Shown here piece after piece: positions 1-7,812 of a stretch of DNA of 32,811 nucleotides. Positions within the stretch are counted from its first letter, which is position 1, and each line of letters begins with the position of its first letter. The stretch comes from Planctomycetota bacterium (lineage in GTDB: Bacteria > Planctomycetota > Planctomycetia > Planctomycetales > Planctomycetaceae): positions 1 to 32,811 of the forward strand of contig JAURQH010000024.1 in assembly GCA_030836185.1 (NCBI GenBank). The letters are read 5' to 3'. The notes beneath the pieces were generated by a model. The model saw only the letters and a list, made by a program, of their open reading frames with translations, was not told where the DNA came from and searched no databases. The position numbers were made by a program, and so were the translations under genes.

Positions 1-128
1 AAGTGGAACGCACCTTCGCCTGGTTGAAGTATCTGCGGCGATTGGGGATGCGTTGGGAGTATCATGCTTTTTTGTTTGAAGGGTTCTGGCAACTCGGCTG
101 CGTGTTCACTATTCTCAAAGGGTTATAG
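1..128 (+). mobile_element. 3' end of an IS5-family transposase gene (partial)
   Basis: The reading frame is open from the window edge (first full codon at base 3) and stops at 126-128. It gives 41 residues beginning VERTFAWLKYLRRLGMRWE, the C-terminal signature of IS5-type DDE transposases; the glutamate in VERTF is the usual third catalytic acid. The rest of the element lies left of the window. The right end is probably at about base 136, because a CTAG (137-140) follows the sequence TTATAGGACAAGCT, and IS5-group elements commonly duplicate a YTAR tetranucleotide. The second copy of that target would be off-window, so the exact end is unproven. The element abuts and truncates the minus-strand PLD-like gene. 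Confidence 0.8.
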
Positions 129-606
129 GACAAGCTCTAGTGGCATCGCGAATTTGCTCGATGATATTCAGGCAGTCGTCTTCCGCGGTATCAATCGCCA
201 GGAACCCTTCGATATTTATGCTCAATCCACCCGATGTGAAGTTTCCAGAGCCAACAAGACATGCAAACTCGTTCTTCTCAGTTTCGACAAACGCGACTTT
301 TGGATGGAATAGACCGTCAGCGAAAGCGACTACGGTCAGTGAAGAGTCAGGGAACGGCTCGATCAGTTCAAATGTTTGTCGTAGATCAGAGTCCGTAAGT
401 TGCCGTTGGTTCGCACCCAAAACGAAATGCATTAGAGCACCGTTTTCTCCTGCCGTGCGAAGATAAGCGGCAAATGGTTCCAAAGCCTTAAAATTGAAGT
501 ATCCAAATTGAAGTTCGATACCAAGAATGTCTGGATTGATGTGATTCTGTAGCCAATGTCCCATGAAAGAATCTGAGTCACGAAGACGGTTGTCCAAATA
601 TCTCAA
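115..606 (-). pseudogene. PLD-like nuclease domain protein, truncated by IS insertion
   Basis: An open frame of 163 residues carries one phospholipase-D-like half site: FHPKVAFVE (H-x-K, with Glu where the motif usually has Asp) followed by VGSGNFTSGGL, matching the G-S-x-N pattern. This arrangement is typical of NgoFVII-like or helicase-associated PLD nucleases found with restriction and defence genes. Proteins of that kind are much longer, and the frame here runs into the right end of the neighbouring IS5-type element; the last residues (about ACPITL) are encoded by IS sequence. The start is a TTG at 606-604, supported by AGGAG at 617-621 with a 10-base spacer. A short inverted repeat ACGGT/ACCGT (632-648) lies just upstream and may be an operator. 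The original role is unknown; nuclease or defence is inference from the family. Confidence 0.6.
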
Positions 607-730
607 AGTGAGTGATCTCCTAACGAAAACTACGGTGTCATATACCGTGTAACGCTGGCATCACGTAATTAGATCACAAGAAAATGAAAACTTTGGAATC
701 TGTCTCTCAGGGACTCTTATTGAGAACAAT

Positions 731-1771
731 TCACCCACTGATATGCCCCAAGCCATCCTCGGTCAACACTCGGCCACGGGGAGTGCGTTGGATGAAACCA
801 CATTGTAACAGGTATGGTTCCACTTCATCTTCCAAAGTGTCGGGAGGAATGTTCATCGTGTGGGCGATGGCGTTCAATCCGGCGGGGCCGCCGGAGAAGA
901 CCGAAGACAAGACCGTCAGGTATTTTCTGTCTTGTCCTTCCAAACCCCTTATATCGACGCCCCGCATTTCCAAGGCTTGTTCGGCGAGCATATCGGTGAT
1001 GATGCCGTCGCCTCGACTGGTCGCGTAATCGCGTGACCAACGCAGCAGGTTATTGGCTTTACGAGGAGTTCCCCGACTTCGTCTTGCCATCTCGGCAGCC
1101 GCTTCGGATGAAATTTCGGTGTTCAGTTTTTTGGCGTTACGGGAAATGATTTCGATCAGTTCTTCCTGGTCGTAAAACTCCAGATGCTCGCGATTGACGA
1201 ATCGGTCGCGAAGTGGTGCCGTCAACATGCCGCTGCGTGTGGTCGCGCCGATGACCGTGAAAGGTTGCAACTTCATGTTGATCGTGCGAGCGTTGAGCCC
1301 TTCACCCAGCGTGATGTCGACGCGGAAGTCTTCCATCGCGGGATAAATAAACTCTTCCACTGCTGCCGGCATGCGATGGATTTCATCGATGAACAAGATC
1401 GATCGCTCGGAGGCATTCGTCAGATAGGGCAACAGATCTTTCGGAGCACTGAGGGAGGGACCGGAAGTGATCTGAAATTCGACGCCGAGTTCTTTGGGGA
1501 GAACGGTGGCAAGCGTCGTCTTGCCGAGTCCCGGTGGTCCATCGAGTAACAGGTGCGAGAGCGGTTCGTCCCGCTTTTTGGTCGCGTCAAGAATGATACG
1601 CAGGCGTTCGACGACTTTCCGCTGGCCGACAACATCGTCGAGCCGTTGCGGACGGAGTTCTTCGTCGTGTCGAAGATCTTCTGCGGAATAGGTGGTCTCC
1701 GTGGGAAGGTCAAACGAAGGTTCATCCTCTTCAGGAAAGTCACCAGATTGAAACACCGGCTCTCTGACCAT
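731..1771 (-). CDS. ruvB: Holliday junction branch migration helicase RuvB
   Basis: RuvB is the AAA+ motor that, with RuvA, drives branch migration of Holliday junctions in recombinational repair. The 346-residue product has Walker A GPPGLGKT (about 78-85), Walker B LFIDEIHR (about 126-133), sensor 1 GATTRSGML (about 175-183), the PLRDRF segment, and the C-terminal winged-helix segment ending with QRTPRGRVLTE. The frame extends upstream to 1858, but the Met at 1771 (MVREPVFQ) gives a length close to the usual 335-350 and is preceded by AAAGGA. The N-terminus before the VGQ motif is about 15 residues longer than in E. coli and is acidic. ruvA and ruvC are not adjacent. It is last in the long minus-strand block apart from the disrupted PLD gene. 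Confidence 0.96.
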   Translation of the reverse strand: MVREPVFQSGDFPEEDEPSFDLPTETTYSAEDLRHDEELRPQRLDDVVGQRKVVERLRIILDATKKRDEPLSHLLLDGPPGLGKTTLATVLPKELGVEFQITSGPSLSAPKDLLPYLTNASERSILFIDEIHRMPAAVEEFIYPAMEDFRVDITLGEGLNARTINMKLQPFTVIGATTRSGMLTAPLRDRFVNREHLEFYDQEELIEIISRNAKKLNTEISSEAAAEMARRSRGTPRKANNLLRWSRDYATSRGDGIITDMLAEQALEMRGVDIRGLEGQDRKYLTVLSSVFSGGPAGLNAIAHTMNIPPDTLEDEVEPYLLQCGFIQRTPRGRVLTEDGLGHISG

Positions 1772-1878
1772 TGTGGTCCTGCATCCTTTCAGCCGTAATG
1801 GGGTTAAGTTCGGAGTCTCAGAATACGCCATCCGGGCGAGAGGGTAAAGATCGTCCACTTTAAAGTAGGATCTGTTGA

Positions 1879-2916
1879 TTAGTAGTTATCGCGGAATGTT
1901 TGCTGACCGCCGCATAAATGATTGTAAGTTGTTGCATAAAGTAACATCACAAATGGAATTGCGACAATCAGTCCGAAACCAAAGATAAGAGCACCGACAA
2001 ATAATGCTGCCATGCTGATGATTACTAAGAGAATCACGGAGAAGTAATTCCCACTCATCATACGTCGTGAATTCGAGACAGCCGTCATTACATCGCAATC
2101 AAGATCAATCAGATTTGGAACAGACCACATGAGCATCAGCGATACGATGATCGAGCTTATCCAAATCGCAAAGTATCCGACTGCAATCAGTGCAACCTCA
2201 CCAGACGCAACTGCCGCAATCATAATAATTCCACCAGGAATCGCGACGGCAAGGCTGATGACTGCGAGCAAGAGATTGCATAAAATAGTGCGCCCGAGAA
2301 ACGGGCTTCCGGTATAGAGGTCGGCGACCTGAGCACGTTGATTGCGGATCAGTTTGAGAAAGAAGATGATGATGCCTATGCTCAACCAGATGTTGGCAAG
2401 AATGAGCATCACGTAAACAATGACAGACATTAAAATCGTCAGGAACGGTGAAATAAAAGCGAGTGCGATTGAGGCAAATACGCCCATTCCCGCAACAAGA
2501 GACAGACCAAAAACACTGACGACGTACATCAACAATCCACCAACAGCGAGACCAAAATTGTCGCCGAAGGATTGGGTGACACTATTCAAAACTTCTCCAA
2601 CTCGAATCTTCTGGCCCGGCGTAAATCCTCCGTCAGTGAACTGTTCATTGATCGATTCACCACATGCCGGACAGGAGCTTTCCGAACTCGGAACAGCAGT
2701 TCCACACATCGGGCATGGTTCTGTCGGTTCGGGAGCGGCTTGGAAAGAATACGGCGATTCGTCTTGTGCGAAAGGGTTCTCGGGTTCTGATGAGCGATCA
2801 GGAAGCGGGACCAGAATCGGTTCACCGCAATCGGGACATTTCCCGGTCTTCCCCGCTTTGTCTTCGGGCGCTTTTAGCGATTTTCCGCAACCGCCGCAGT
2901 TGAATTCAATCGTCAT
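1879..2916 (-). CDS. Zinc-ribbon polytopic membrane protein of unknown function
   Basis: This 345-residue product is not a family I can name. The N-terminus holds two zinc-ribbon pairs: CGGCGK...CPDCGE (about residues 8-35) and CPMCGT...CPACGE (about 68-87), joined by a Pro/Ser/Glu linker. From about residue 120 to the end it is very hydrophobic, with around six to eight predicted membrane segments broken by short charged loops (LIRNQRAQ; NSRRMMSGN). No catalytic motif is visible. A cytoplasmic metal-binding sensor or adaptor attached to an integral membrane domain is the simplest description. It lies 98 bases downstream of yebC and 107 upstream of ruvB on the same strand, so co-transcription is possible. 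ATG start at 2916. Confidence 0.8.
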   Translation of the reverse strand: MTIEFNCGGCGKSLKAPEDKAGKTGKCPDCGEPILVPLPDRSSEPENPFAQDESPYSFQAAPEPTEPCPMCGTAVPSSESSCPACGESINEQFTDGGFTPGQKIRVGEVLNSVTQSFGDNFGLAVGGLLMYVVSVFGLSLVAGMGVFASIALAFISPFLTILMSVIVYVMLILANIWLSIGIIIFFLKLIRNQRAQVADLYTGSPFLGRTILCNLLLAVISLAVAIPGGIIMIAAVASGEVALIAVGYFAIWISSIIVSLMLMWSVPNLIDLDCDVMTAVSNSRRMMSGNYFSVILLVIISMAALFVGALIFGFGLIVAIPFVMLLYATTYNHLCGGQQTFRDNY

Positions 2917-3015
2917 CAGTCAATCTCGTAAGTCGTGTGGTGTTCAATTTGACATTGCCTGAGTCTACACACGACGAGAGCGAAATGACATCAGAAAGTG
3001 TTCAGACTTGGCAGC

Positions 3016-3771
3016 TTACCCCTCGGCATTGAGGACTTCCTGGACTTCATCAGGGATTGTGAAATTACCGATGACGTTTTGAACGTCGTCGTTGTCTTCG
3101 AGAGCGTCAATTAACCTCATGACTTTGCGAGCAGCTTCCTCGTTGAGCTCGACTTCGGTATCGGCAATCTGAGTCACTTCGGCAATTTCGGTTTCGATAC
3201 CGGCTCCTTCAAGAGCCGAGTTCAATTGATCAAAATCTTCGAACGCACAGGTGATTTGGAACCCGCCATCAATTTCTTTGACATCATCGGCTCCGTTATC
3301 CAATGCCAAGTCGAAGATTTGTTCTTCGGTTGTGTTGCCGGGTGCAATGGCAAACAATCCCTTGCGCTGGAACATGTAGGCCACGCAGCCACTGTTACCG
3401 AGGTTGCCACCATTTTTTTCAAAGAGGTTTCGGACCTCACCTCCGGTACGATTACGATTTTCGGTGAGAGCCTCACAAAGAATCGCAACACCTTCAGGCC
3501 CGTAACCTTCGTAGACCAACGATTCGTATTGGTCGCCACCCGACTCACCGCAGCCCTTTTTGACGGCTCGGTCGATGTTGTCGTTCGGCATACTCGCTTT
3601 ACGCGCTTTATCGATGGCGTAACGCAGAGTCAGGTTCATGGCGGGATCACCACCACCGGTTTGAGCGGCCACAATGATTGCCCGGCTCAATTTGCCGAAT
3701 AGCTTACCACGTTTAGCGTCGATACGCCCTTTTTTGTGAGCAATATTGGCCCAGTGTGAGTGGCCCGCCAT
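3016..3771 (-). CDS. yebC: YebC/PmpR (TACO1) family protein
   Basis: The 251-residue product opens with MAGHSHWANIAHKKGRIDAK, the near-invariant YebC/TACO1 N-terminus. It continues with family blocks including GGGDP...NLTLRYAIDKARKASMPNDNI, YEGYGPEGVAI, CEALTENRNRT and the C-terminal LMRLIDALEDNDDVQNV-type helix. Family members are cytoplasmic and were long annotated as transcriptional regulators; newer work links them to translation of difficult sequences such as proline stretches. In many bacteria yebC sits next to the ruvABC genes; here ruvB is two genes downstream, which keeps that association. Full length, ATG start at 3771, no damage seen. Confidence 0.95.
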   Translation of the reverse strand: MAGHSHWANIAHKKGRIDAKRGKLFGKLSRAIIVAAQTGGGDPAMNLTLRYAIDKARKASMPNDNIDRAVKKGCGESGGDQYESLVYEGYGPEGVAILCEALTENRNRTGGEVRNLFEKNGGNLGNSGCVAYMFQRKGLFAIAPGNTTEEQIFDLALDNGADDVKEIDGGFQITCAFEDFDQLNSALEGAGIETEIAEVTQIADTEVELNEEAARKVMRLIDALEDNDDVQNVIGNFTIPDEVQEVLNAEG

Positions 3772-3844
3772 ATTGGGTAACTCCCGAGTATTGAGATGTC
3801 TAAGGTGAAAATAAAAAAGGATGACAGGTTGATGATCTCGGTAA

Positions 3845-6169
3845 TTACTCGGTCGATTCTACCGGCTTGTCCTTGGAGTCTGCTTCCGAATCCTCTTTGA
3901 CCATCGGGGCTTCTTCTTCGGGAAGACCCAGTTTTTTGCGAATCTTGTTCATCAATTCCAGATCAGGATTGTCGTCGGCTTTGGCCTGTTTCAGGGCGGT
4001 CTCCCACGACTCTTTCGCTTTTTCGGCGTTCCCCATTTTTTGATAGACATCACCAAGATGATCCCAAAGAGTGGAGTCACCATCTTCCGAGCCTTCCACC
4101 GCCTTGAGCAAGTAGTCGAGTGCTTCGTCCAGCTTGTCACGTCGAAAAAGGACCCATCCGAGACTATCCAGATAAGCATGATTCTCGGGCTCTGCTTTGA
4201 GAGCCAGGCGAATCATTTTCTCTGCCTGTTCGAGTTTGATGTTTTGATCGGCATAGAGATATCCGAGATCGTTGTTAACCGAAGGGTCGGTCGGGTCGTA
4301 TTCGTAGACGGATTCTAAGATCTTTTGGCCAGCCGCTGCGTCACCCTGTTCGACAAGTATCGCCGAGAGCAGGAAGTGGCATTGCTTGAGGAGATTGTGG
4401 AGTTGAGAATCTTTCTCCAGTTTGCGGAAGTCTTGTTCTGCAATCAACGATTGAAAAATCGTGACCGCGGCATCAGGATGACCGTTTCGCCATTCCAGCC
4501 AGCCTCGGCGATAGGTCAAAAGAGGATTTCCGGGTACTGTTTCCTGAGCACGAGTAATAGTTTTCAAGGCCTCTTTACGATCCCCTGCTTCTTCTTGGTC
4601 GTAGGTGAGGGACATGAGTGCTTGAGCCAGCAGTTGAGTGTAAGCAGCTTTCAGTTGAGGATTTCCCGGAGACTTCATCGCTTTTTCGAGGGTCTCGGCA
4701 AGCAACAGATTATCTTCCTGTTCTCTCAGGTATTGTATCAATTGAGCGGTCAGTTGATTGCGTTGATTCGGGCGAAAGCTCATCGCCATATTGTAGAACT
4801 CGACGACATACTCATTCCGTTTGGAAGCGGCAGCGAGTCGCCCGATGATATACGCTTCCGGGAAATTGAACTTGCGGGAACCCGCTTCTTTTTGTGCACG
4901 CGCTGCCACGACAAGTTTCTTCATAAACTCGTCGTTATCGCTGACCTGTTTGAATTGCTCTTCAATTCCATCGACGTTGCGGCCCAGTCCTAACAATCCC
5001 GACAGAGCTCCAAGCCATTCTTCGGCCCGTCCTTCCGAGAAGTAGACGTCCATTAAACCTTGATAGCCTTCGGGGTCGGCTCCGCGACCGATGGCTTTTT
5101 GGAACAGCTCGATCGCTTTCGCATTTTCATCGCGCTGGCGATAAATGTTGGCCAAGGCGTAGATGATGAAATTGTTGTTGTCGTCGTTCTGTTGTAGCTC
5201 TTCCAGCTTGGTTTCGATGTCATCTTGTCGGTCAAGAGCTGTATAGATATCCGTCAGCAGTTGATAAGGACCAAGTCCTTGCGATTGCAGTTTTTTGCTG
5301 AGATAAGGTTCGAGTTCTTCGAGCGCGCGTTTCGGCTTCTTTTGGGCGAGGAAAATCTTTGACTTGAAATAGCCAATTTCTTCTGATTTCAATCGTGGAT
5401 TGTCGGCGGCCTTATTGAATGCCTCTAGTGCCAACTGATATTTTCCCGCTTCGAGAAAAATTTGACCGGCGGTGTCATAAGCGAAGTTTTCATCCGCCAT
5501 TAACACTCGTACCGCCTGTTGGTGTAGGCCGTACCGAGTCGGTTCGGCAAAAGCTTTCATGATGACTTCATAAGTCTCGGCCGCTTTTTCCAGCATCCCG
5601 GCGTTTCGATAAAGCGGGCCGAGTTCCATCAACAACAGCGTGTGTTTTTGTGATCCTTTTTTCAGGTCGGGCGATTTCAACGCGTTTTCAAACGCATCAA
5701 TCGCCTGAACAACCTGTCCCACACGGCGTCTTAATGTCCCCAGAAGTTGTAGAAGTTGACCATCATCGGGAGCGTGTTTGAGTGCTTGAAGTAAAAGCCC
5801 TTGTGCCGATTCAGGCCGATTGAATCTAATGTTGAGCATGATCAATGAGCGGTAAGCTTCGATGGCTTGAGGATCAATCTCAATCGCTTTGGCGTATTCC
5901 CGCATTGCGTCCTGAAACTCGCCACGCTTTTCCAGCAACACGCCGTGCATGTAATACGCACCGGCATCAATTTTCTTTTGCGCTTCGGGCGAGCGTTTTT
6001 TTGTAGGATCGAAGGGAAGCAGGTTTTCAGGAAGCTCGCCGTCTAAAGACTCGATGAGTGGAGGCGGCTCGGGAGAATCAGATTCCTGGGCACTCATTGC
6101 CGAGGGGAATTGCGTGAACATCACCGTAAAGATCAACAGGAACCGAATCGTCTTATTTATCGAAATCAT
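3845..6169 (-). CDS. Large secreted TPR-repeat protein
   Basis: Starting at the Met at 6169 gives 774 residues with a typical signal peptide (MISINKTIRFLLIFTVMFTQ, then a likely cleavage after SAMSA) preceded by GGAG about 9 bases upstream; the frame itself extends to 6223. After an acidic linker the protein is almost entirely helical tetratricopeptide-like repeats, e.g. AMREYAKAIEIDPQAIEAYR, AIDAFENALKSP, ALEAFNKAADNP, AIELFQKAIG, and near the C-terminus DPSVNNDLGYLYADQN, HAYLDSLGWVLFRRDKLDEA and LWDHLGDVYQKMGNAEKA. The tail is acidic and lysine-rich. TPR arrays are protein-binding scaffolds; an exported location is predicted. The partner is unknown. It lies 73 bases upstream of yebC in the same orientation. 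Confidence 0.85.
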   Translation of the reverse strand: MISINKTIRFLLIFTVMFTQFPSAMSAQESDSPEPPPLIESLDGELPENLLPFDPTKKRSPEAQKKIDAGAYYMHGVLLEKRGEFQDAMREYAKAIEIDPQAIEAYRSLIMLNIRFNRPESAQGLLLQALKHAPDDGQLLQLLGTLRRRVGQVVQAIDAFENALKSPDLKKGSQKHTLLLMELGPLYRNAGMLEKAAETYEVIMKAFAEPTRYGLHQQAVRVLMADENFAYDTAGQIFLEAGKYQLALEAFNKAADNPRLKSEEIGYFKSKIFLAQKKPKRALEELEPYLSKKLQSQGLGPYQLLTDIYTALDRQDDIETKLEELQQNDDNNNFIIYALANIYRQRDENAKAIELFQKAIGRGADPEGYQGLMDVYFSEGRAEEWLGALSGLLGLGRNVDGIEEQFKQVSDNDEFMKKLVVAARAQKEAGSRKFNFPEAYIIGRLAAASKRNEYVVEFYNMAMSFRPNQRNQLTAQLIQYLREQEDNLLLAETLEKAMKSPGNPQLKAAYTQLLAQALMSLTYDQEEAGDRKEALKTITRAQETVPGNPLLTYRRGWLEWRNGHPDAAVTIFQSLIAEQDFRKLEKDSQLHNLLKQCHFLLSAILVEQGDAAAGQKILESVYEYDPTDPSVNNDLGYLYADQNIKLEQAEKMIRLALKAEPENHAYLDSLGWVLFRRDKLDEALDYLLKAVEGSEDGDSTLWDHLGDVYQKMGNAEKAKESWETALKQAKADDNPDLELMNKIRKKLGLPEEEAPMVKEDSEADSKDKPVESTE

Positions 6170-6324
6170 ACAGATCGCTCCATCCTGAGGTGAGTTTTCT
6201 TCGGGGTCGCACTCTTCCTGCAACGCTTCAGCCCTGAAGTGCTGCTAATCACGTAAAGTTCTTGCCAAAGTCTCGCGTAAGAGGCGATTTCTTGTCAAGC
6301 TCTCTCCGGCAGTCATCATAGGAA

Positions 6325-6520
6325 TCACTTCTTTCGTGTTGGTGACTTCGTCGTTTTTTTGGTGGTTTTCTTGGGTTTCTTTTTTGCGGCAGGTTTCTTG
6401 GCGGCTTTTTTAGGAGTGCTTTTCGTTGCTGCCTTCTTTTTCGTCGCTTTCTTCTTAGCAGCCTTGGGTTTTGTGGTCTTTTTGGCGGGGACTTTTTTCT
6501 TCTTTTTCCGTTTACCGGAT
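6325..6520. repeat. Low-complexity Lys/Ala/Pro coding repeat
   Basis: The 3' end of the endonuclease-III-like gene is a degenerate repeat of lysine, alanine, proline and threonine codons, seen on the plus strand as runs of C/T-rich triplets such as TTTCTTGGCGGC. It encodes the basic tail. Such tracts change length easily between strains by slippage. Confidence 0.7.
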
Positions 6521-7236
6521 TTCGCCGAAGCGATGATTTCGTCCAGTTTTGAAGCAGCCTGCGTCGGATCAAACTCGTCGTCGGTGTAGTCGAGTTCGTT
6601 CAACACGACCTCACGAATCTTGGGCTCAATCGAGAGACTTTTCAACAGGTTGGCAAACAAGGGAGCATCGGCTTTGCGAACGGCCGCTTTTAGAGATTCG
6701 GCTCCGGCTCCCGCATTTTCCTTCCGCTCCAGCAGTCCTAAGCAAGTCGCCGTGTCACGCATGTAATCGTCTAAGGGGACCAAATGCGAGTCCAACGCAT
6801 TTTGCATCACCCAATTGACGATGAACGGCGTTTTGTGTGGGATTTTGTTAAGTTGTCGTGCGGCAAGATCCTGAGTCTTTTTGCGAACAGCTTCAAATTC
6901 GAAGACGTATTTTTTTTCAAAGATAAATTGCAAAATGGAGCGGACTCGAAGAGCGCGCCAATCGGGGTCGGCCATCCCTTCAAAGGCGGCTTCCAACTCG
7001 GTGATTGAGCTGACGCGAACTTCGTTCCAGTCATGAAAGACTTCAAGTAGCCGATCATAATACTGCTGGGCGCGCTCATAGGACTCATTTTCGAGGCAAG
7101 CAGCAAAGACCAGACTCTCCATCACAGGAAGTTCGATCTTGGGGACCGACCCGTTGTAACGTTTCTTGAGGGCTGTTGTCAGCTTTTTGCAAATCGCTTG
7201 TTTATCAGAGGCTTTAATTGAACTCGCTGTCGCCAT
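6325..7236 (-). CDS. Divergent endonuclease-III-like (HhH-GPD) protein with lysine-rich H1-like tail
   Basis: The 303-residue product starts at the Met at 7236 (AAAGGA six bases upstream). Residues about 15-170 follow the endonuclease III fold order: a segment like the EndoIII ELLVA helix (PVMESLVFAACLENESYERA), then NKIPHKTPFIVNWV, where K135 sits at the position of the catalytic lysine of LPGVGRKTA, then HLVPLDDYMRD, where D156 aligns with the catalytic aspartate of VDTHVFR. The helix-hairpin-helix glycines are poorly kept, and the C-terminal four-cysteine iron-sulfur loop is absent. Residues about 241-303 are almost all Lys, Ala, Pro and Thr in repeats such as KKATKKKAATK, like histone H1/HC1 tails, so nonspecific DNA binding is likely. 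Glycosylase or lyase activity is inference; a purely structural DNA-binding role is possible. It lies 60 bases downstream of rbfA. Confidence 0.65.
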   Translation of the reverse strand: MATASSIKASDKQAICKKLTTALKKRYNGSVPKIELPVMESLVFAACLENESYERAQQYYDRLLEVFHDWNEVRVSSITELEAAFEGMADPDWRALRVRSILQFIFEKKYVFEFEAVRKKTQDLAARQLNKIPHKTPFIVNWVMQNALDSHLVPLDDYMRDTATCLGLLERKENAGAGAESLKAAVRKADAPLFANLLKSLSIEPKIREVVLNELDYTDDEFDPTQAASKLDEIIASAKSGKRKKKKKVPAKKTTKPKAAKKKATKKKAATKSTPKKAAKKPAAKKKPKKTTKKTTKSPTRKK

Positions 7237-7296
7237 CGTGTTCCTTTCGTCTCGGTAATTCATCCAAAGGGATCGAGAATCCAGAGATCATTGATT

Positions 7297-7740
7297 TCAG
7301 TCTGTTGGAGGATCTTCGGAAAGGGCCCGTTCATGATCGAGCAGTGTGCCGCTCTCACGCGGAGTCTCTTCAACATCATTCTCGTCTTCTGACTCGGTGT
7401 CCGGGATGACGCTGCGGAGAAGTTCGGAAGCTCGAATGCTTTTCTTGACCCCTTCGTCAAGTTGAAACTCCAAAATCGGTGTATATCGCAGATTCAGTTC
7501 GTCGGCGATTTTTGATTGTAGAAAACCACGCGCAGATCTGAGGCCGTGCATTGTGAGTGATTGCGTTTTTTCGTCCCCCATCACCGAGACAAAAATCTTG
7601 GCATGCCTCAAATCACCACTGACTTCCACGCCCAAAACGGTCACATTTTTCACGCGGGGATCTTTCAATCCGAACAGGATCTGCATGCTCACGGTTTCCC
7701 GGAGTGCTTGTGCGACCTTGAGTGTCCTGCGTGATGTCAT
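7297..7740 (-). CDS. rbfA: 30S ribosome-binding factor A
   Basis: RbfA is a small KH-fold assembly factor that binds the immature 30S subunit near the 16S 5' helix. The 147-residue product has the family N-terminus (SRRTLKVAQALRETVSMQI), the block DPRVKNVTVLGVEVSGDLRHAKIFVSV, and the C-terminal LRYTPILEFQLDEGVKKSI. The final 25 or so residues form an acidic tail beyond the usual core. It is 72 bases downstream of infB, the classical nusA-infB-rbfA order. ATG start at 7740. truB and rpsO, often next in other bacteria, are not here; the EndoIII-like gene follows instead. Confidence 0.95.
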   Translation of the reverse strand: MTSRRTLKVAQALRETVSMQILFGLKDPRVKNVTVLGVEVSGDLRHAKIFVSVMGDEKTQSLTMHGLRSARGFLQSKIADELNLRYTPILEFQLDEGVKKSIRASELLRSVIPDTESEDENDVEETPRESGTLLDHERALSEDPPTD

Positions 7741-7812
7741 AGTCGTTTGGTAATCGCAAAATTTGGAGAGTGGTGGTGCCGCTGAGTCTGAGAGAGGTCT
7801 CTCAGGCTGGAA

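Noticed and set aside
4325-4993. 222-codon plus-strand frame
   Set aside because: Lies wholly opposite the TPR protein gene, with no motif or start signal of its own.
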